Positions 44,515 through 52,994 of a DNA stretch of 64,000 nucleotides are shown here, one piece after another. Position 1 is the stretch's first letter; every line of letters starts with the position of its first letter. The notes beneath the pieces are model-generated. The model worked only from the letters and a program-made list of their open reading frames with translations, was not told the DNA's origin and ran no database searches. Origin of the DNA: an uncultured bacterium (lineage in GTDB: Bacteria > Verrucomicrobiota > Kiritimatiellia > CAIKKV01); contig CALHRZ010000003.1 of assembly GCA_938038445.1 (NCBI GenBank), forward strand, positions 206,317-270,316. The letters are read 5' to 3'. Position numbers and translations under genes: made by a program.

Positions 44515-45363
44515 ATGAACATGGCGGTCATTGGAACGGGGCTAATCGGCGGCTCGCTTGCGCTTGATCTGCGATCGAACGGTTTCACCCGGCGGTTGAT
44601 CGGCGTGGAACGGAATCCGGAACATGCCGAGGAAGCGCTTCGGTTGGGGCTCGTGGATGTCGTGTGTTCTCTCGAGGAGGCCGTTTCGGCCGCTTCCCTC
44701 ATTGTGGTGGCGGTACCGGTCGATGAAGCGACGCGTTTGCTCCCTCTTTTGCTTGATCGGGTGGGGGGAGGGCACACGGTTACGGATGTATGTTCCACCA
44801 AGCGTGCCTTGCGTGACGCGGTGGCGAATCATCCCCGCCGGGATCGGTATGTGGCGGGGCATCCGATGGCGGGAACAGAATATTCGGGGCCTGCAGCGGC
44901 CCGGCCGGGGCTTTTTGCCGGCCGCATTGGGATTCTGTGCGATACGGCTTTCAGTGCGCCGGATGCCGTCCGGCTCGTCGAAGCGATGTATGCCGCGTTA
45001 GGGATGAATCTGGTGTTGATGGACTCGGATCGGCATGATCTGCACACCGCTTATGTTTCCCATCTCTCCCATGTGGTCTCCTACGCGTTGGCCCTGACGG
45101 TTCTTGATAAGGAACGCGATGAACGGCAAATCTTCAATCTAGCGGGAGGAGGTTTTGCCTCGACGGCCCGGCTGGCCAAGAGCAGTCCGGCCATGTGGAC
45201 TCCGATTTTTCAACATAACGCAGATCATCTTATGGAAGCGATTGATGCGTTTCAGGAGCGGCTAACGAGTTTTCGAGCGGCCGTTGCTCGGGGGGATGCT
45301 TCGGCACTGAAGTCCCTGATCGATCGGGCAAATGAGATTCGACGGATTTTGGATCGGTCGTAG
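44515..45363 (+). CDS. tyrA: Prephenate dehydrogenase
   Basis: 282 residues from the ATG at 44515; the open frame reaches back into tyrS but the ATG gives the correct Rossmann start. Motifs: VIGTGLIGGSLALDLR (NAD loop), VVAVPVDEATRLL, VTDVCSTKRAL, GHPMAGTEYSG and the His-rich HDLHTAYVSHLSHVVSYAL. The enzyme oxidatively decarboxylates prephenate to 4-hydroxyphenylpyruvate in tyrosine synthesis. There is no fused chorismate mutase or ACT domain, so it is the short monofunctional form. Confidence 0.94.
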   Translation: MNMAVIGTGLIGGSLALDLRSNGFTRRLIGVERNPEHAEEALRLGLVDVVCSLEEAVSAASLIVVAVPVDEATRLLPLLLDRVGGGHTVTDVCSTKRALRDAVANHPRRDRYVAGHPMAGTEYSGPAAARPGLFAGRIGILCDTAFSAPDAVRLVEAMYAALGMNLVLMDSDRHDLHTAYVSHLSHVVSYALALTVLDKERDERQIFNLAGGGFASTARLAKSSPAMWTPIFQHNADHLMEAIDAFQERLTSFRAAVARGDASALKSLIDRANEIRRILDRS

Positions 45364-45388
45364 GTTCGCCAGAGGACGGGGGTTGCGC

Positions 45389-45417
45389 TTGGCGTTGGCG
45401 ATCGGATGTGTTAGACT
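45389..45417 (+). promoter_or_regulatory. Candidate promoter abutting the start codon at 45424
   Basis: TTGGCG (45389-45394), 17 bases, TAGACT (45412-45417), then only six bases before the ATG at 45424. Transcription would be expected to start at or next to the A of the start codon. No Shine-Dalgarno sequence precedes the gene. A leaderless mRNA is predicted. Confidence 0.5.
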
Positions 45418-45423
45418 TAAAAC

Positions 45424-46413
45424 ATGGTTCTGGTCAACTGCCTATTGTGGGTGTGCTGTGTCGTGGGGAACGCTTTGGGGGTATCCCGTTCATGGGAAGA
45501 CACGGGAGTTACCCGCTACGGGGTGATTCTTGAGCGGGCCCCCTTTGGCCGGGTTCCGGCTCTACTCTCCGACCAAGCGGTTCCGGCGGCCCCTGGGGAT
45601 TCCTTCGCGACGTATATCCGTCTTACCGCGATGATTCGTGGGGAGGATGGGGTGGTGCGGGTAGGCTTTGTCAACACCCGGGAAAAGGATCAGACGTTCC
45701 TCTTAGCGGTGGGCGAACAGGTAGGGGATTTCAACGTGCTGGAGGCGGATATTGAAAACGAACTGGTCCGCGTCCAAAAAGGGAACGAAGTGCAATGGCT
45801 TTCCTTGCGGAGTGTTGGACCGGCGCAGCCGCCTCCTGGGTGGACGGATCAAGGAACTTCGGTCCTTTCTTTTGCGGCTCCCGCTGTTCCGGTTCCTCCG
45901 TCGCCGTCTGCTGGGGCGGCGGGGGATCGGCGGCAATCCCGTTACGCGGCCATCCGGCGCGCTCAGATCGAACGGGAACGGGAGCAAGAGGAGCGTCGAC
46001 GGCAGGCACAACTTGCGGCGGCTGTTCGTCCGCCGCCGCCCGACGGCGAAGAAGAAGAGGACGAAGCGGAAGCGGAAACTCTTGCCCTCACGATTGCTCG
46101 GGTGAATCAGGAACAGACCGACGACGAGGAGGCGGAGGATGAGGAGGGAATCCTCGTTTCGGTGCCGCCTCCGGGCGACGGCGAAGAGGACGACGATTTG
46201 GAAGAGGAAGATGAGGAGATTGCGTTGCGGGAAGCGGAGATCCAAGCCCATCTTCAGAGGTATCAGATGGAGTTGATTCGGCAGGGGCTTCCGCCGCTGC
46301 CCGTTCGATTGACGCCTGAAAACGACGCGGCGCTCGTTCGGGAAGGGGTCCTGCCACCGCTGCCGGAGGAGGATGGGGAGGAGGACCTTGGCGGCGACCA
46401 GGGCGAACCTTGA
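45424..46413 (+). CDS. Uncharacterised acidic protein with GspC-like N-terminal domain
   Basis: 329 residues. A short hydrophobic N terminus (about 3-18) could be a signal or anchor. Residues about 30-130 follow the pattern of the GspC/PilP homology region: YGVILERAPFG, then YIRLTAMIRGEDG, REKDQTFLLAVGEQVGDFNVLEADIENELVRVQKGNEVQWLSL in outline. A Pro-rich linker and an unusually acidic, Glu/Asp-rich tail (about 190-329) follow, containing a Arg/Glu/Gln helix. By analogy it may link inner- and outer-membrane parts of a type II-like machine, but this rests on pattern only. Its own promoter lies just upstream; queC starts two bases after its stop. Confidence 0.6.
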   Translation: MVLVNCLLWVCCVVGNALGVSRSWEDTGVTRYGVILERAPFGRVPALLSDQAVPAAPGDSFATYIRLTAMIRGEDGVVRVGFVNTREKDQTFLLAVGEQVGDFNVLEADIENELVRVQKGNEVQWLSLRSVGPAQPPPGWTDQGTSVLSFAAPAVPVPPSPSAGAAGDRRQSRYAAIRRAQIEREREQEERRRQAQLAAAVRPPPPDGEEEEDEAEAETLALTIARVNQEQTDDEEAEDEEGILVSVPPPGDGEEDDDLEEEDEEIALREAEIQAHLQRYQMELIRQGLPPLPVRLTPENDAALVREGVLPPLPEEDGEEDLGGDQGEP

Positions 46414-46415
46414 CG

Positions 46416-47108
46416 ATGAAGGGGGCGGTTGTTCTTCTTTCGGGCGGAGTGGATTCCACGGTTTTGCTTCACTGGATGCGCCGACGATTGGGTTCAGAAG
46501 CGGAGCTACGGGCGCTTTCTTTTGATTACGGACAACGGCACGCTTACGAACTGGAAATGGCACGGGTCCAAGCGAAGCGAGCGGGGGTTCGCGAACATCG
46601 GGTGGTTCCCTTTCGATTCTTTGCGGATTTGATTGCGGGGGCGTCGGCACTAACCGATGTTCGCTCAGTTGTTCCGGATGGGCGGACATTGTCCCAGGAA
46701 GAGCGGAATCAACCGCCCACCTACGTGCCGAATCGGAACATGGTGCTTCTTTCTGTGGCGGCGGCGTATGCCGAGGCGGTTGGACTTCCTGTCGTGAGCT
46801 ATGGGGCGCACCAGTCGGATGCCTATGGTTACTGGGACTGCACGGGGGATTTTGTTCGGGCCATCAACGTGGTATTGGCCCAGAATCGGAGGAAACCCGT
46901 GAGCATTGACGCGCCGTTTGTGGAATGGAATAAAACGGCGATTATTTGCGTGGGGATGGAATTAAACGTCGATTTTTCTGCCACATGGTCGTGTTATCGG
47001 GGAATACCTCCCGCATGCGGGGTTTGTTCCACATGCAGGGAGCGGCGGCGTGCCTTTAAAGAGGCGGGTGTACCCGATCCTCTGGAAACCGCAATGAATG
47101 GAACCTGA
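46416..47108 (+). CDS. queC: 7-cyano-7-deazaguanine synthase
   Basis: 230 residues from the ATG at 46416; a TTG two codons upstream is less likely. The PP-loop is VVLLSGGVDSTVLLHW, followed by LSFDYGQRH, TYVPNRNMVLLSVAAAYAE and YGAHQSDAYGYWDC. The zinc site is CYRGIPPACGVCSTCRERR with four Cys. QueC converts 7-carboxy-7-deazaguanine to preQ0 in queuosine synthesis. It works upstream of queA, found 32 kb away at 12894. Confidence 0.96.
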   Translation: MKGAVVLLSGGVDSTVLLHWMRRRLGSEAELRALSFDYGQRHAYELEMARVQAKRAGVREHRVVPFRFFADLIAGASALTDVRSVVPDGRTLSQEERNQPPTYVPNRNMVLLSVAAAYAEAVGLPVVSYGAHQSDAYGYWDCTGDFVRAINVVLAQNRRKPVSIDAPFVEWNKTAIICVGMELNVDFSATWSCYRGIPPACGVCSTCRERRRAFKEAGVPDPLETAMNGT

Positions 47109-47112
47109 ACGG

Positions 47113-47188
<76 letters not shown>

Positions 47189-47211
47189 GGGGTCTGACCG
47201 AAAACGCTGTT

Positions 47212-47240
47212 CTTATACGCAAAAGGGTTGTTGCTGTCAA
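47212..47240 (-). promoter_or_regulatory. Promoter of tRNA-Phe
   Basis: Minus strand TTGACA (47235-47240), exactly 17 bases, TATAAG (47212-47217), ending about 24 bases before the mature tRNA 5' end. It is the closest match to the sigma-70 consensus in the window. Confidence 0.8.
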
Positions 47241-47331
47241 CCGAAAAGCGTTGTGGAAAAAGGTTCGACTCGCCGATGGATCTTGATAGGATAAGCGGCC
47301 GTATGAACTGCGGGAAATGCGAGGGTTATTT

Positions 47332-48387
47332 ATGAGGCGACAGCGGGCTAACGCCGTTCTCGGGCGGCCTTCCGCTTATGCTGCGGCGGGGGTGGATATT
47401 GACGAGAAGATGGCCGGCATCGAGGCGATCAAGAAATGGGTCAGAAGAACGGTCACTCCTGGCGTGTTGAGCGGCATTGGTCCGTTTGGCGGCATGTTTC
47501 GATCCCCTGGCCGTGAACACATTCTGGTGGCCAGCACGGACGGTGTTGGAACCAAGATCAAGGTGGCGGTGATGGCGGGTCGGCATGATACGGTAGGGCA
47601 GGATCTGGTGAATCATTGTGTGAACGACATTCTCGCGCAGGGAGCGGAACCCCTTTTCTTTCTGGATTACATTGGAACCTCCAAAGTGGACCGGCGCGTC
47701 ATGGAAGCGATCGTTCGGGGGTTGTGTTTGGCGTGCCGCCAAAATGGTTGCGCGTTGTTGGGAGGCGAGACGGCGGAGATGCCGGGCGTCTATCCATCCG
47801 GCGAATACGACTTGGTGGGAACCATTGTAGGGTCGGTTCCGCGGCGAGAGTTGATTACCGGGGCCTCGATTCGGGCAGGGGATCGGCTTCTTGGGCTTGC
47901 CTCATCGGGTTTGCACACCAACGGATATTCTCTGGCCCGGAAAATTGTTTTTGAGCAGGCAGGGCTGAAGCTAAGGGACCGGCTGCCCGGAACGCGCCAG
48001 ACGGTTCAGTCTGCTCTGCTTGCGGTTCACCGGAGTTATCTGCGGGCGATTCGATTTTTGCGAAGGCGTATCAAGATACAGGGAATCGCCCACATCACCG
48101 GCGGGGGGTTTCCGGACAACATTTTGCGGATTCTTCCGGGCGATACGGATGCCGTTGTGGATCGGGCGCTTTGGCAGCCGCCGAATTTGTTCCGGTTCCT
48201 CATGGAAGCGGGCGGGATAGACCGAGAGGAGATGTATCGGGTATTCAACATGGGCATTGGCCTTGTGGTGGTGGTGCGGTCTTCGGACGTGGAGGTGGCG
48301 TTGCCGACTCTTCGTGCGGCGGGTTTTCCTTCTGTCGTTATTGGGCAAGTGGTCAAGGGATCGGGACGCGTTCGACTTGAATCCTGA
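47332..48387 (+). CDS. purM: Phosphoribosylformylglycinamidine cyclo-ligase
   Basis: 351 residues from the ATG at 47332, which has GCGAGGG about seven bases upstream; an ATG five codons earlier is possible. PurM motifs: YAAAGVDIDEKMAGIE, LVASTDGVGTKIKVA, NHCVNDILAQGAEPLFFLDY, LLGGETAEMPGVY, ASSGLHTNGYSLAR and HITGGGFPDN. The enzyme closes the imidazole ring in purine synthesis (AIR synthase). It stands alone, with the tRNA-Phe gene divergent from it. Confidence 0.96.
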   Translation: MRRQRANAVLGRPSAYAAAGVDIDEKMAGIEAIKKWVRRTVTPGVLSGIGPFGGMFRSPGREHILVASTDGVGTKIKVAVMAGRHDTVGQDLVNHCVNDILAQGAEPLFFLDYIGTSKVDRRVMEAIVRGLCLACRQNGCALLGGETAEMPGVYPSGEYDLVGTIVGSVPRRELITGASIRAGDRLLGLASSGLHTNGYSLARKIVFEQAGLKLRDRLPGTRQTVQSALLAVHRSYLRAIRFLRRRIKIQGIAHITGGGFPDNILRILPGDTDAVVDRALWQPPNLFRFLMEAGGIDREEMYRVFNMGIGLVVVVRSSDVEVALPTLRAAGFPSVVIGQVVKGSGRVRLES

Positions 48388-48590
48388 ATAGGCGTGACGG
48401 ACGGCTTCGGGTGTTCTGCACACGGGAGAACCGGTTTTTGTCGCGGCCTACTCTATCCCGAACATTGCGATCCATCCTATACAGTGGAGAGGTTCAGAGG
48501 GTTCGGTCCCGAGATGTTTCCGCGATTTATGGAACGAAGAGACGGAAGGGCCGGAGGTTCGCCTTTCCCCGCGTGGAGTTCGGAACTGCA

Positions 48591-49640
48591 TTAGGCGGGG
48601 GTTGTGGGAAAGACCCAGAGGCGCACGGGCCGCACGCAAACCGTGGTCCCGGGAGTAGGGGGGGCGAAAGGACCTGGGATTGTAGGCCATTCGGCGTGCA
48701 GGCGGATATGACTGTTCGGAAGGTGGAGGCGCAGCCGTAGCCGGGGTCCGACGGTCTGAAGGGACTCGACACAAGCGGTGAGGGCGTTTTCTTGGGGTTT
48801 GGCGGGCAAGAGGTCCCATGGGCGCACGTGAGCGAGGGTCCAGCCTTCGGCCTGGCGTTGGCTAGGGAAGGGGTCACCCGCGATCCATACGCCGTTTCGG
48901 CGAATCGCAGGAATCAGAGAGAACCCGCCCAGGAAGCGGAAGACGAAAGGCGATACCGGTTGGGTCCACAATTCCTGCGGAGTCCCCATTTGGACGATGC
49001 GTCCTTGGTGCAAAAGGATGATTTGATCGGCGATTTCGCAGGCTTCTTCCACATCATGCGTGACGAAGAGGCTGGTGATGCCGGCGGCGTCGTGCAAGCG
49101 GCGGAGTTCCCGGCGAAGTTCTTTTCGTACGGTGGAATCGAGCGCTCCGAACGGTTCGTCGAGCATTAGGATACGGGGTTCGACGGCGAGGGCTCTCGCA
49201 AGGGCGGCGCGTTGTCGCTGGCCGCCGGAGAGTTCGTCGGGGTACCGATCGGCAAGCCAGTCGAGGTGAACGAGGCGGAGAAGGGCATGGACCCGTCGCT
49301 GGATTTCGGTGGGGTGTGGGCGTAGGGTGGCGGGTTTGACTTCCAGGCCGAAGGCGATGTTTTCGGAGATGGTCATATGGCGGAAGAGCGCATAATGTTG
49401 AAAGACAAAGCCGATCCCCCGTTGTCGGGTCTGGAGTCTTCGGATATCTTCTCCGTCGAAACGCACTTCGCCATGGTCAGGGGTTTCCAGGCCGGCCAGC
49501 ACGCGAAGCAGAGTGGTTTTGCCGGAACCGGAAGGCCCCAACAATGCCACGAGGGGATTTCCGTTCAGCGTGAAGGAAATTTGATCCAGGGCAAGGTGCT
49601 GGCCGAAGCGTTTGGAGACGTGGAGAACTTCCAATTTCAT
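48591..49640 (-). CDS. cysA: Sulfate/thiosulfate ABC transporter ATPase
   Basis: 349 residues from the ATG at 49640. Walker A GPSGSGKTTL, Q-loop FVFQHYALFRHM, signature DELSGGQRQRAALARALA, Walker B ILMLDEPFGALD and H-loop LFVTHDVEEA; a C-terminal TOBE-like regulatory domain follows (about 240-345). FRHMTISENIAFGLEVK is typical of CysA. It drives import through CysT-CysW. It is the last gene of the operon and overlaps the cysW stop by four bases. Confidence 0.94.
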   Translation of the reverse strand: MKLEVLHVSKRFGQHLALDQISFTLNGNPLVALLGPSGSGKTTLLRVLAGLETPDHGEVRFDGEDIRRLQTRQRGIGFVFQHYALFRHMTISENIAFGLEVKPATLRPHPTEIQRRVHALLRLVHLDWLADRYPDELSGGQRQRAALARALAVEPRILMLDEPFGALDSTVRKELRRELRRLHDAAGITSLFVTHDVEEACEIADQIILLHQGRIVQMGTPQELWTQPVSPFVFRFLGGFSLIPAIRRNGVWIAGDPFPSQRQAEGWTLAHVRPWDLLPAKPQENALTACVESLQTVGPRLRLRLHLPNSHIRLHAEWPTIPGPFAPPTPGTTVCVRPVRLWVFPTTPA

Positions 49641-50461
49641 AGGGGATTCTTTCGGCAAGTCAGGGCAGCCGTGCGTCGTTGAGAGAGGCGTAGAAGCGTG
49701 GTTTTGGCGGTTAGCGTGAGAAGCGCTGTCAAGGTGAGGAGGGAAGCGACCGCAAACGCATCCCGCAGGCGGTATTCGTTATAGAACATTTCCACGAGAA
49801 GCGGCAGGGTGATCGTGTGGCCGCGGATATGCCCCGAGACGACCGACACCGCACCGAATTCGCCCAGGGAGCGGGCTGTTGAGAGAATCAGCCCGTGCAG
49901 GAGGGCCCATTTGGCATTGGGGAGGGTGATGCGGCGGAGGATGCAGAGAAAGCCGGCACCGGAAAGGGCGGCGGCTTCTTCCTCTTCGGTTCCCTGGATG
50001 GCCATAACAGGGATCAATTCGCGGGCGACGTAAGGGAAGGTCACGAAAAGCACTGCGAGCAGCATGCCGGGAAATGCGAAGAGGATGGTTCCGTGGCGTC
50101 CGAGGGGGCTGTGGGGGCCCCATGTTAGGACCAGCGCCATGCCGATTACGACCGGGGAGACGGCGAGGGGGAGGTCGAGTAGGGAATGCAGGAACGATTC
50201 GCCGGGAATCTGGAATTTGGAGAGGCACCAAGCGGCGCTGATTCCGAAAAGGGCTCCGAGCGGAACGGCGCACAGCGTCAGAAGAACGGAAAGGCGAAGG
50301 GCTTGGCGTGTTTCCTCATCTCGAATTGCTCGGAACCAAGGGGTGAAGCCGTCTCGAAAAGCTTCGATCAGGACGGCTGCGAGCGGGAGCAAAAGGAGAA
50401 CCGACACGAGGAAGAAGGTGAGGGCGATGAGGAGGCGACGGACGGCAGGGGGTTCGGTCAT
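49637..50461 (-). CDS. cysW: Sulfate ABC transporter permease CysW
   Basis: 274 residues with six hydrophobic segments. The EAA-type loop that contacts CysA is ELIPVMAIQGTEEEEAAALSGAG, and DLPLAVSPVVIGMALVL and SLGEFGAVSVVSG are family blocks. The gene overlaps cysT at its start and cysA at its end by four bases each. It forms the membrane channel with CysT. Confidence 0.94.
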   Translation of the reverse strand: MTEPPAVRRLLIALTFFLVSVLLLLPLAAVLIEAFRDGFTPWFRAIRDEETRQALRLSVLLTLCAVPLGALFGISAAWCLSKFQIPGESFLHSLLDLPLAVSPVVIGMALVLTWGPHSPLGRHGTILFAFPGMLLAVLFVTFPYVARELIPVMAIQGTEEEEAAALSGAGFLCILRRITLPNAKWALLHGLILSTARSLGEFGAVSVVSGHIRGHTITLPLLVEMFYNEYRLRDAFAVASLLTLTALLTLTAKTTLLRLSQRRTAALTCRKNPL

Positions 50462-51279
50462 AAGGAACGAAGGGTTCGGAGACGGTGGATCGCCATAAGA
50501 ATCAGGAAGGAAGGGATCAAGAGGATGACGGCCAAGGCGAGGGCGCCGGTATAGTCATATTGTTCGAGGCGAGTGACGATCAGGAGAGGGGCGATTTCGG
50601 TTTTGAATGGCATATTGCCGGCGATAAAAATGATGGAGCCGTATTCACCCAGTGAGCGGGCAAGGGAAAGGCCGAAGGCGGTGGCAAGGGCGGGGCGGAG
50701 GGGGGGAAAAAGGACTCTACGAAATGTGGTCCAAGGGGGAGAACCGAGCAGAATGGCGGCTTCTTCCATTTCCCGTGGAATTTCCTCAATGACGGGCTGG
50801 AGTGTTCGGACGGCGAATGGAAAGGAAACGAAGATCATGGCGAGGAGGATACCCGGCGGAGCGTAAGCCACGCGGATTCCGAACGGAGCCAGTAACCGCC
50901 CGATCATGCCTTGGGGCGCGTAGAGTGCGGTGAGGGCGAGTCCGGCCACCGCCGTGGGGAGAGCAAATGGCAGATCGATGAAGGCGTCCAGGATTCGGCG
51001 GCCGAAGAAGGGGATTCGGGCGAGGGTCCAGGCCGTCACTCCTCCGACGAGCGTACAGAGAAACGCTGCGAGTGTTGAGAGCCCGAAACTGAGTCGGCAT
51101 GCGGCAAGGAGGCGGGGTGATTGCAGTTCATGGAGGAATTGGGCGAGGGGGATCCGGAAAGCCATTATGGCCATGGTGCTCAGAGGGAGCAGGACGACGA
51201 CGGCTTGATAGAGCAGAGCCCAGGTGAGGGCGGGGCGGAAGCCTGGGATAACCGATTGGGATGGGGGATTGGGGCGCAT
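50458..51279 (-). CDS. cysT: Sulfate ABC transporter permease CysT
   Basis: 273 residues with about six hydrophobic segments. Family blocks: DLPFALPTAVAGLALTALY, the EAA loop VRTLQPVIEEIPREMEEAAILLG, and LARSLGEYGSIIFIAGNMP. It pairs with CysW to form the sulfate/thiosulfate permease. It starts four bases after the binding-protein gene. Confidence 0.94.
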   Translation of the reverse strand: MRPNPPSQSVIPGFRPALTWALLYQAVVVLLPLSTMAIMAFRIPLAQFLHELQSPRLLAACRLSFGLSTLAAFLCTLVGGVTAWTLARIPFFGRRILDAFIDLPFALPTAVAGLALTALYAPQGMIGRLLAPFGIRVAYAPPGILLAMIFVSFPFAVRTLQPVIEEIPREMEEAAILLGSPPWTTFRRVLFPPLRPALATAFGLSLARSLGEYGSIIFIAGNMPFKTEIAPLLIVTRLEQYDYTGALALAVILLIPSFLILMAIHRLRTLRSL

Positions 51280-51283
51280 AGCT

Positions 51284-52273
51284 TTATTTTCGCGTAAAAA
51301 TCCGGTCGAAGAGAGCGCCTTCGGCGAAATGCTGGGAATGAACGGTGGACCAGCCCCCGAGATTTTGAATGGAAACGAGCGTTAGGGGGGGGAATCGATC
51401 GGTGTAGCGGGCCATTACGTTAGGGGATCGAGGACGGTAGAAGTGGCGGGCGGCGAGTTCCTGGCCTTCTTCCGAATAAAGGAAGTTAAGATAGGCGGTT
51501 GCCACATCGCGCGTCTTTCGACGGTTTGCCACGGCCTCTACGATAGCGACAGGGGGTTCGGCCAGGATGCTAAGGGACGGATGGACAATGGAGCAGGCAT
51601 TGTTGTTTTCTTTGAGGGCGAGCCAAGCTTCGTTTTCCCATGAGACGAGAACATCGCCGATTTGGCGTTGCGTGAAGGTGATGGTGGCGCTGCGAGCGCC
51701 GGAATCCAGTACGGGGACATTTTGGAACAGGCGTTGGAGGAAGGCTTCTGCGCGGCTGAGATCGTGGGTGGATTGCATGGCGTATGCCCATGCCGCGAGG
51801 TAGGCCCATCGAGCGGCGCCGCTGGTTTTGGGGTTGGGGATGATGACGGAGACGCCGGGGCGGATGAGGTCATGCCAATCGGAGATGTTTTTGGGGTTTC
51901 CTTTCCGGACGAGAAAGACGATGGTGGAGAAGTAGGGGCAGGCGTGGTAGGGGAATTGGTCCGACCAGTTGGTGTTGACAAGGCCGGCGCGGGCAAGAGC
52001 GTCCAGGTCATGGCCGAGAGCGAGTGTAACGACGTCGGCCGGCAGACCGTCGAGGACAGCGCGCGCTTGTTTGCCGGATCCGCCATGGGACATTCGGATT
52101 CGGATTTGTTGTCCAGTTGAGTCTTTCCAATGGCGGACGAAGGCGGCGTTGAATTCCGCGTAGAATTCGCGAGTGGGATCGTAGGATACATTGAGGAGTT
52201 CGAGAGTTTCGGCTGTAGTTGAGAGTGCGACTCCCAGGAGGAGGCATGCGCGGCTTATCCAACGTGTTCTCAT
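51284..52273 (-). CDS. sbp: Periplasmic sulfate-binding protein
   Basis: 329 residues from the ATG at 52273, which has AAGGA seven bases upstream. A signal peptide (about 1-21, hydrophobic core ACLLLGVALSTTAE) is followed by LLNVSYDPTREFYAEFN, SHGGSGKQARAVLDGLPADVVTLAL, VRKGNPKNISDWHDL, IPNPKTSGAARWAYLAAWAYA and QRQIGDVLVSWENEA, all diagnostic of Sbp/CysP. It delivers sulfate or thiosulfate to CysTWA. It is the first structural gene after the palindrome at 52313. Confidence 0.95.
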   Translation of the reverse strand: MRTRWISRACLLLGVALSTTAETLELLNVSYDPTREFYAEFNAAFVRHWKDSTGQQIRIRMSHGGSGKQARAVLDGLPADVVTLALGHDLDALARAGLVNTNWSDQFPYHACPYFSTIVFLVRKGNPKNISDWHDLIRPGVSVIIPNPKTSGAARWAYLAAWAYAMQSTHDLSRAEAFLQRLFQNVPVLDSGARSATITFTQRQIGDVLVSWENEAWLALKENNNACSIVHPSLSILAEPPVAIVEAVANRRKTRDVATAYLNFLYSEEGQELAARHFYRPRSPNVMARYTDRFPPLTLVSIQNLGGWSTVHSQHFAEGALFDRIFTRK

Positions 52274-52312
52274 CGTCTTTTCCTTCATATCAATCATATC
52301 ATTATCCCGATC

Positions 52313-52330
52313 GTACTAGTCATATAGTAC
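52313..52330. promoter_or_regulatory. Inverted repeat, candidate Rrf2 operator of the sulfate operon
   Basis: GTACTA (52313-52318), six bases, TAGTAC (52325-52330): a perfect 6-6-6 inverted repeat in the 69-base gap between the Rrf2 gene and sbp. It lies where the sbp promoter is expected. The half-site context TATATGAC (minus strand) also occurs upstream of the Rrf2 gene near 52770-52777, hinting at autoregulation. Confidence 0.5.
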
Positions 52331-52342
52331 TGCTAAAAAAAA

Positions 52343-52744
52343 TCACAAAACATCGGCGAGGGTAGTGGTTTCCATTTTATTGGCGATCCAATCGCGGATT
52401 TCTCGGAACAGGGCCAACAGTTTCTTTTCTCGTTCCACAGGCGTGGAGTCATAAAAATAGATACTGACAGACTCGGTAGGAGCAAGAGCGCCATCGAAGA
52501 GCCGGATGATGTTAGCGAGTGGGATTTGATCTGGGGGACGGATGAGTTGGAATCCGCCTTGTTTGCCTTTTGCGGACTTGAGGTAATGTTGACGGGTCAG
52601 GATCAAGAGGATCTGTTCGAGGAAGCGGGGAGGGATTCCTTGGGCCGTGGCGATCTGCTGGACGGGGATCCATCCTTCACCCTGATGCCGGGCGAGGTAA
52701 ATCAACGCCAGCAACGCATATTCACTTTTTGCCGTAAGCTTCAC
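52343..52744 (-). CDS. Rrf2-family regulator, CymR-like, probably of sulfur uptake
   Basis: 133 residues. The winged-helix start KLTAKSEYALLALIYLARH, the recognition part IPPRFLEQILLILTRQHYLKSAKGKQGGFQL and LIRPP match Rrf2 proteins. It contains no Cys at all, so it cannot hold the Fe-S cluster of IscR or NsrR; CymR-type Rrf2 regulators of cysteine metabolism also lack it and instead respond to CysK. The C-terminal half (SVSIYFYDSTPVEREKKLLALFREIRDWI in outline) resembles Rrf2 proteins found next to sulfate transporters. It lies directly upstream of sbp-cysTWA on the same strand. Confidence 0.88.
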   Translation of the reverse strand: MKLTAKSEYALLALIYLARHQGEGWIPVQQIATAQGIPPRFLEQILLILTRQHYLKSAKGKQGGFQLIRPPDQIPLANIIRLFDGALAPTESVSIYFYDSTPVEREKKLLALFREIRDWIANKMETTTLADVL

Positions 52745-52937
52745 AATGAAATATCACTAAAACGATCGAATATATGACATAATTGGGAGAACAAGTCAAT
52801 CTTTTTGAAAAGTTTTTATCGGTTATGAGGGTACGACGGTCCCATATAACTGAACCGGGTGTTTCCCTACGGAAATTTGTGAGCAAAACGATGGATCCGG
52901 TCGTTCCGGCACGGAGTGCCGTAACGAGTGTTTATCG

Positions 52938-52967
52938 TGGACGGCGCGAGCCCCCAGGGGCTATCAT
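52938..52967 (+). promoter_or_regulatory. Candidate promoter for thyX
   Basis: TGGACG (52938-52943), 18 bases, TATCAT (52962-52967), upstream of the ATG at 52995. The remaining part of the gap from 52745 holds a candidate minus-strand -35 box (TTGACT, 52794-52799) for the Rrf2 gene but nothing else recognisable. Confidence 0.3.
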
Positions 52968-52994
52968 TAACGCCAATTGGAGCGTTGAGACCTT

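Noticed and set aside
48388..48590. Possible terminator hairpin between purM and cysA (GTTCT/AGAAC near 48414-48432)
   Set aside because: The stem is only five base pairs and the following T-run is short; the convergent gap contains no better candidate.
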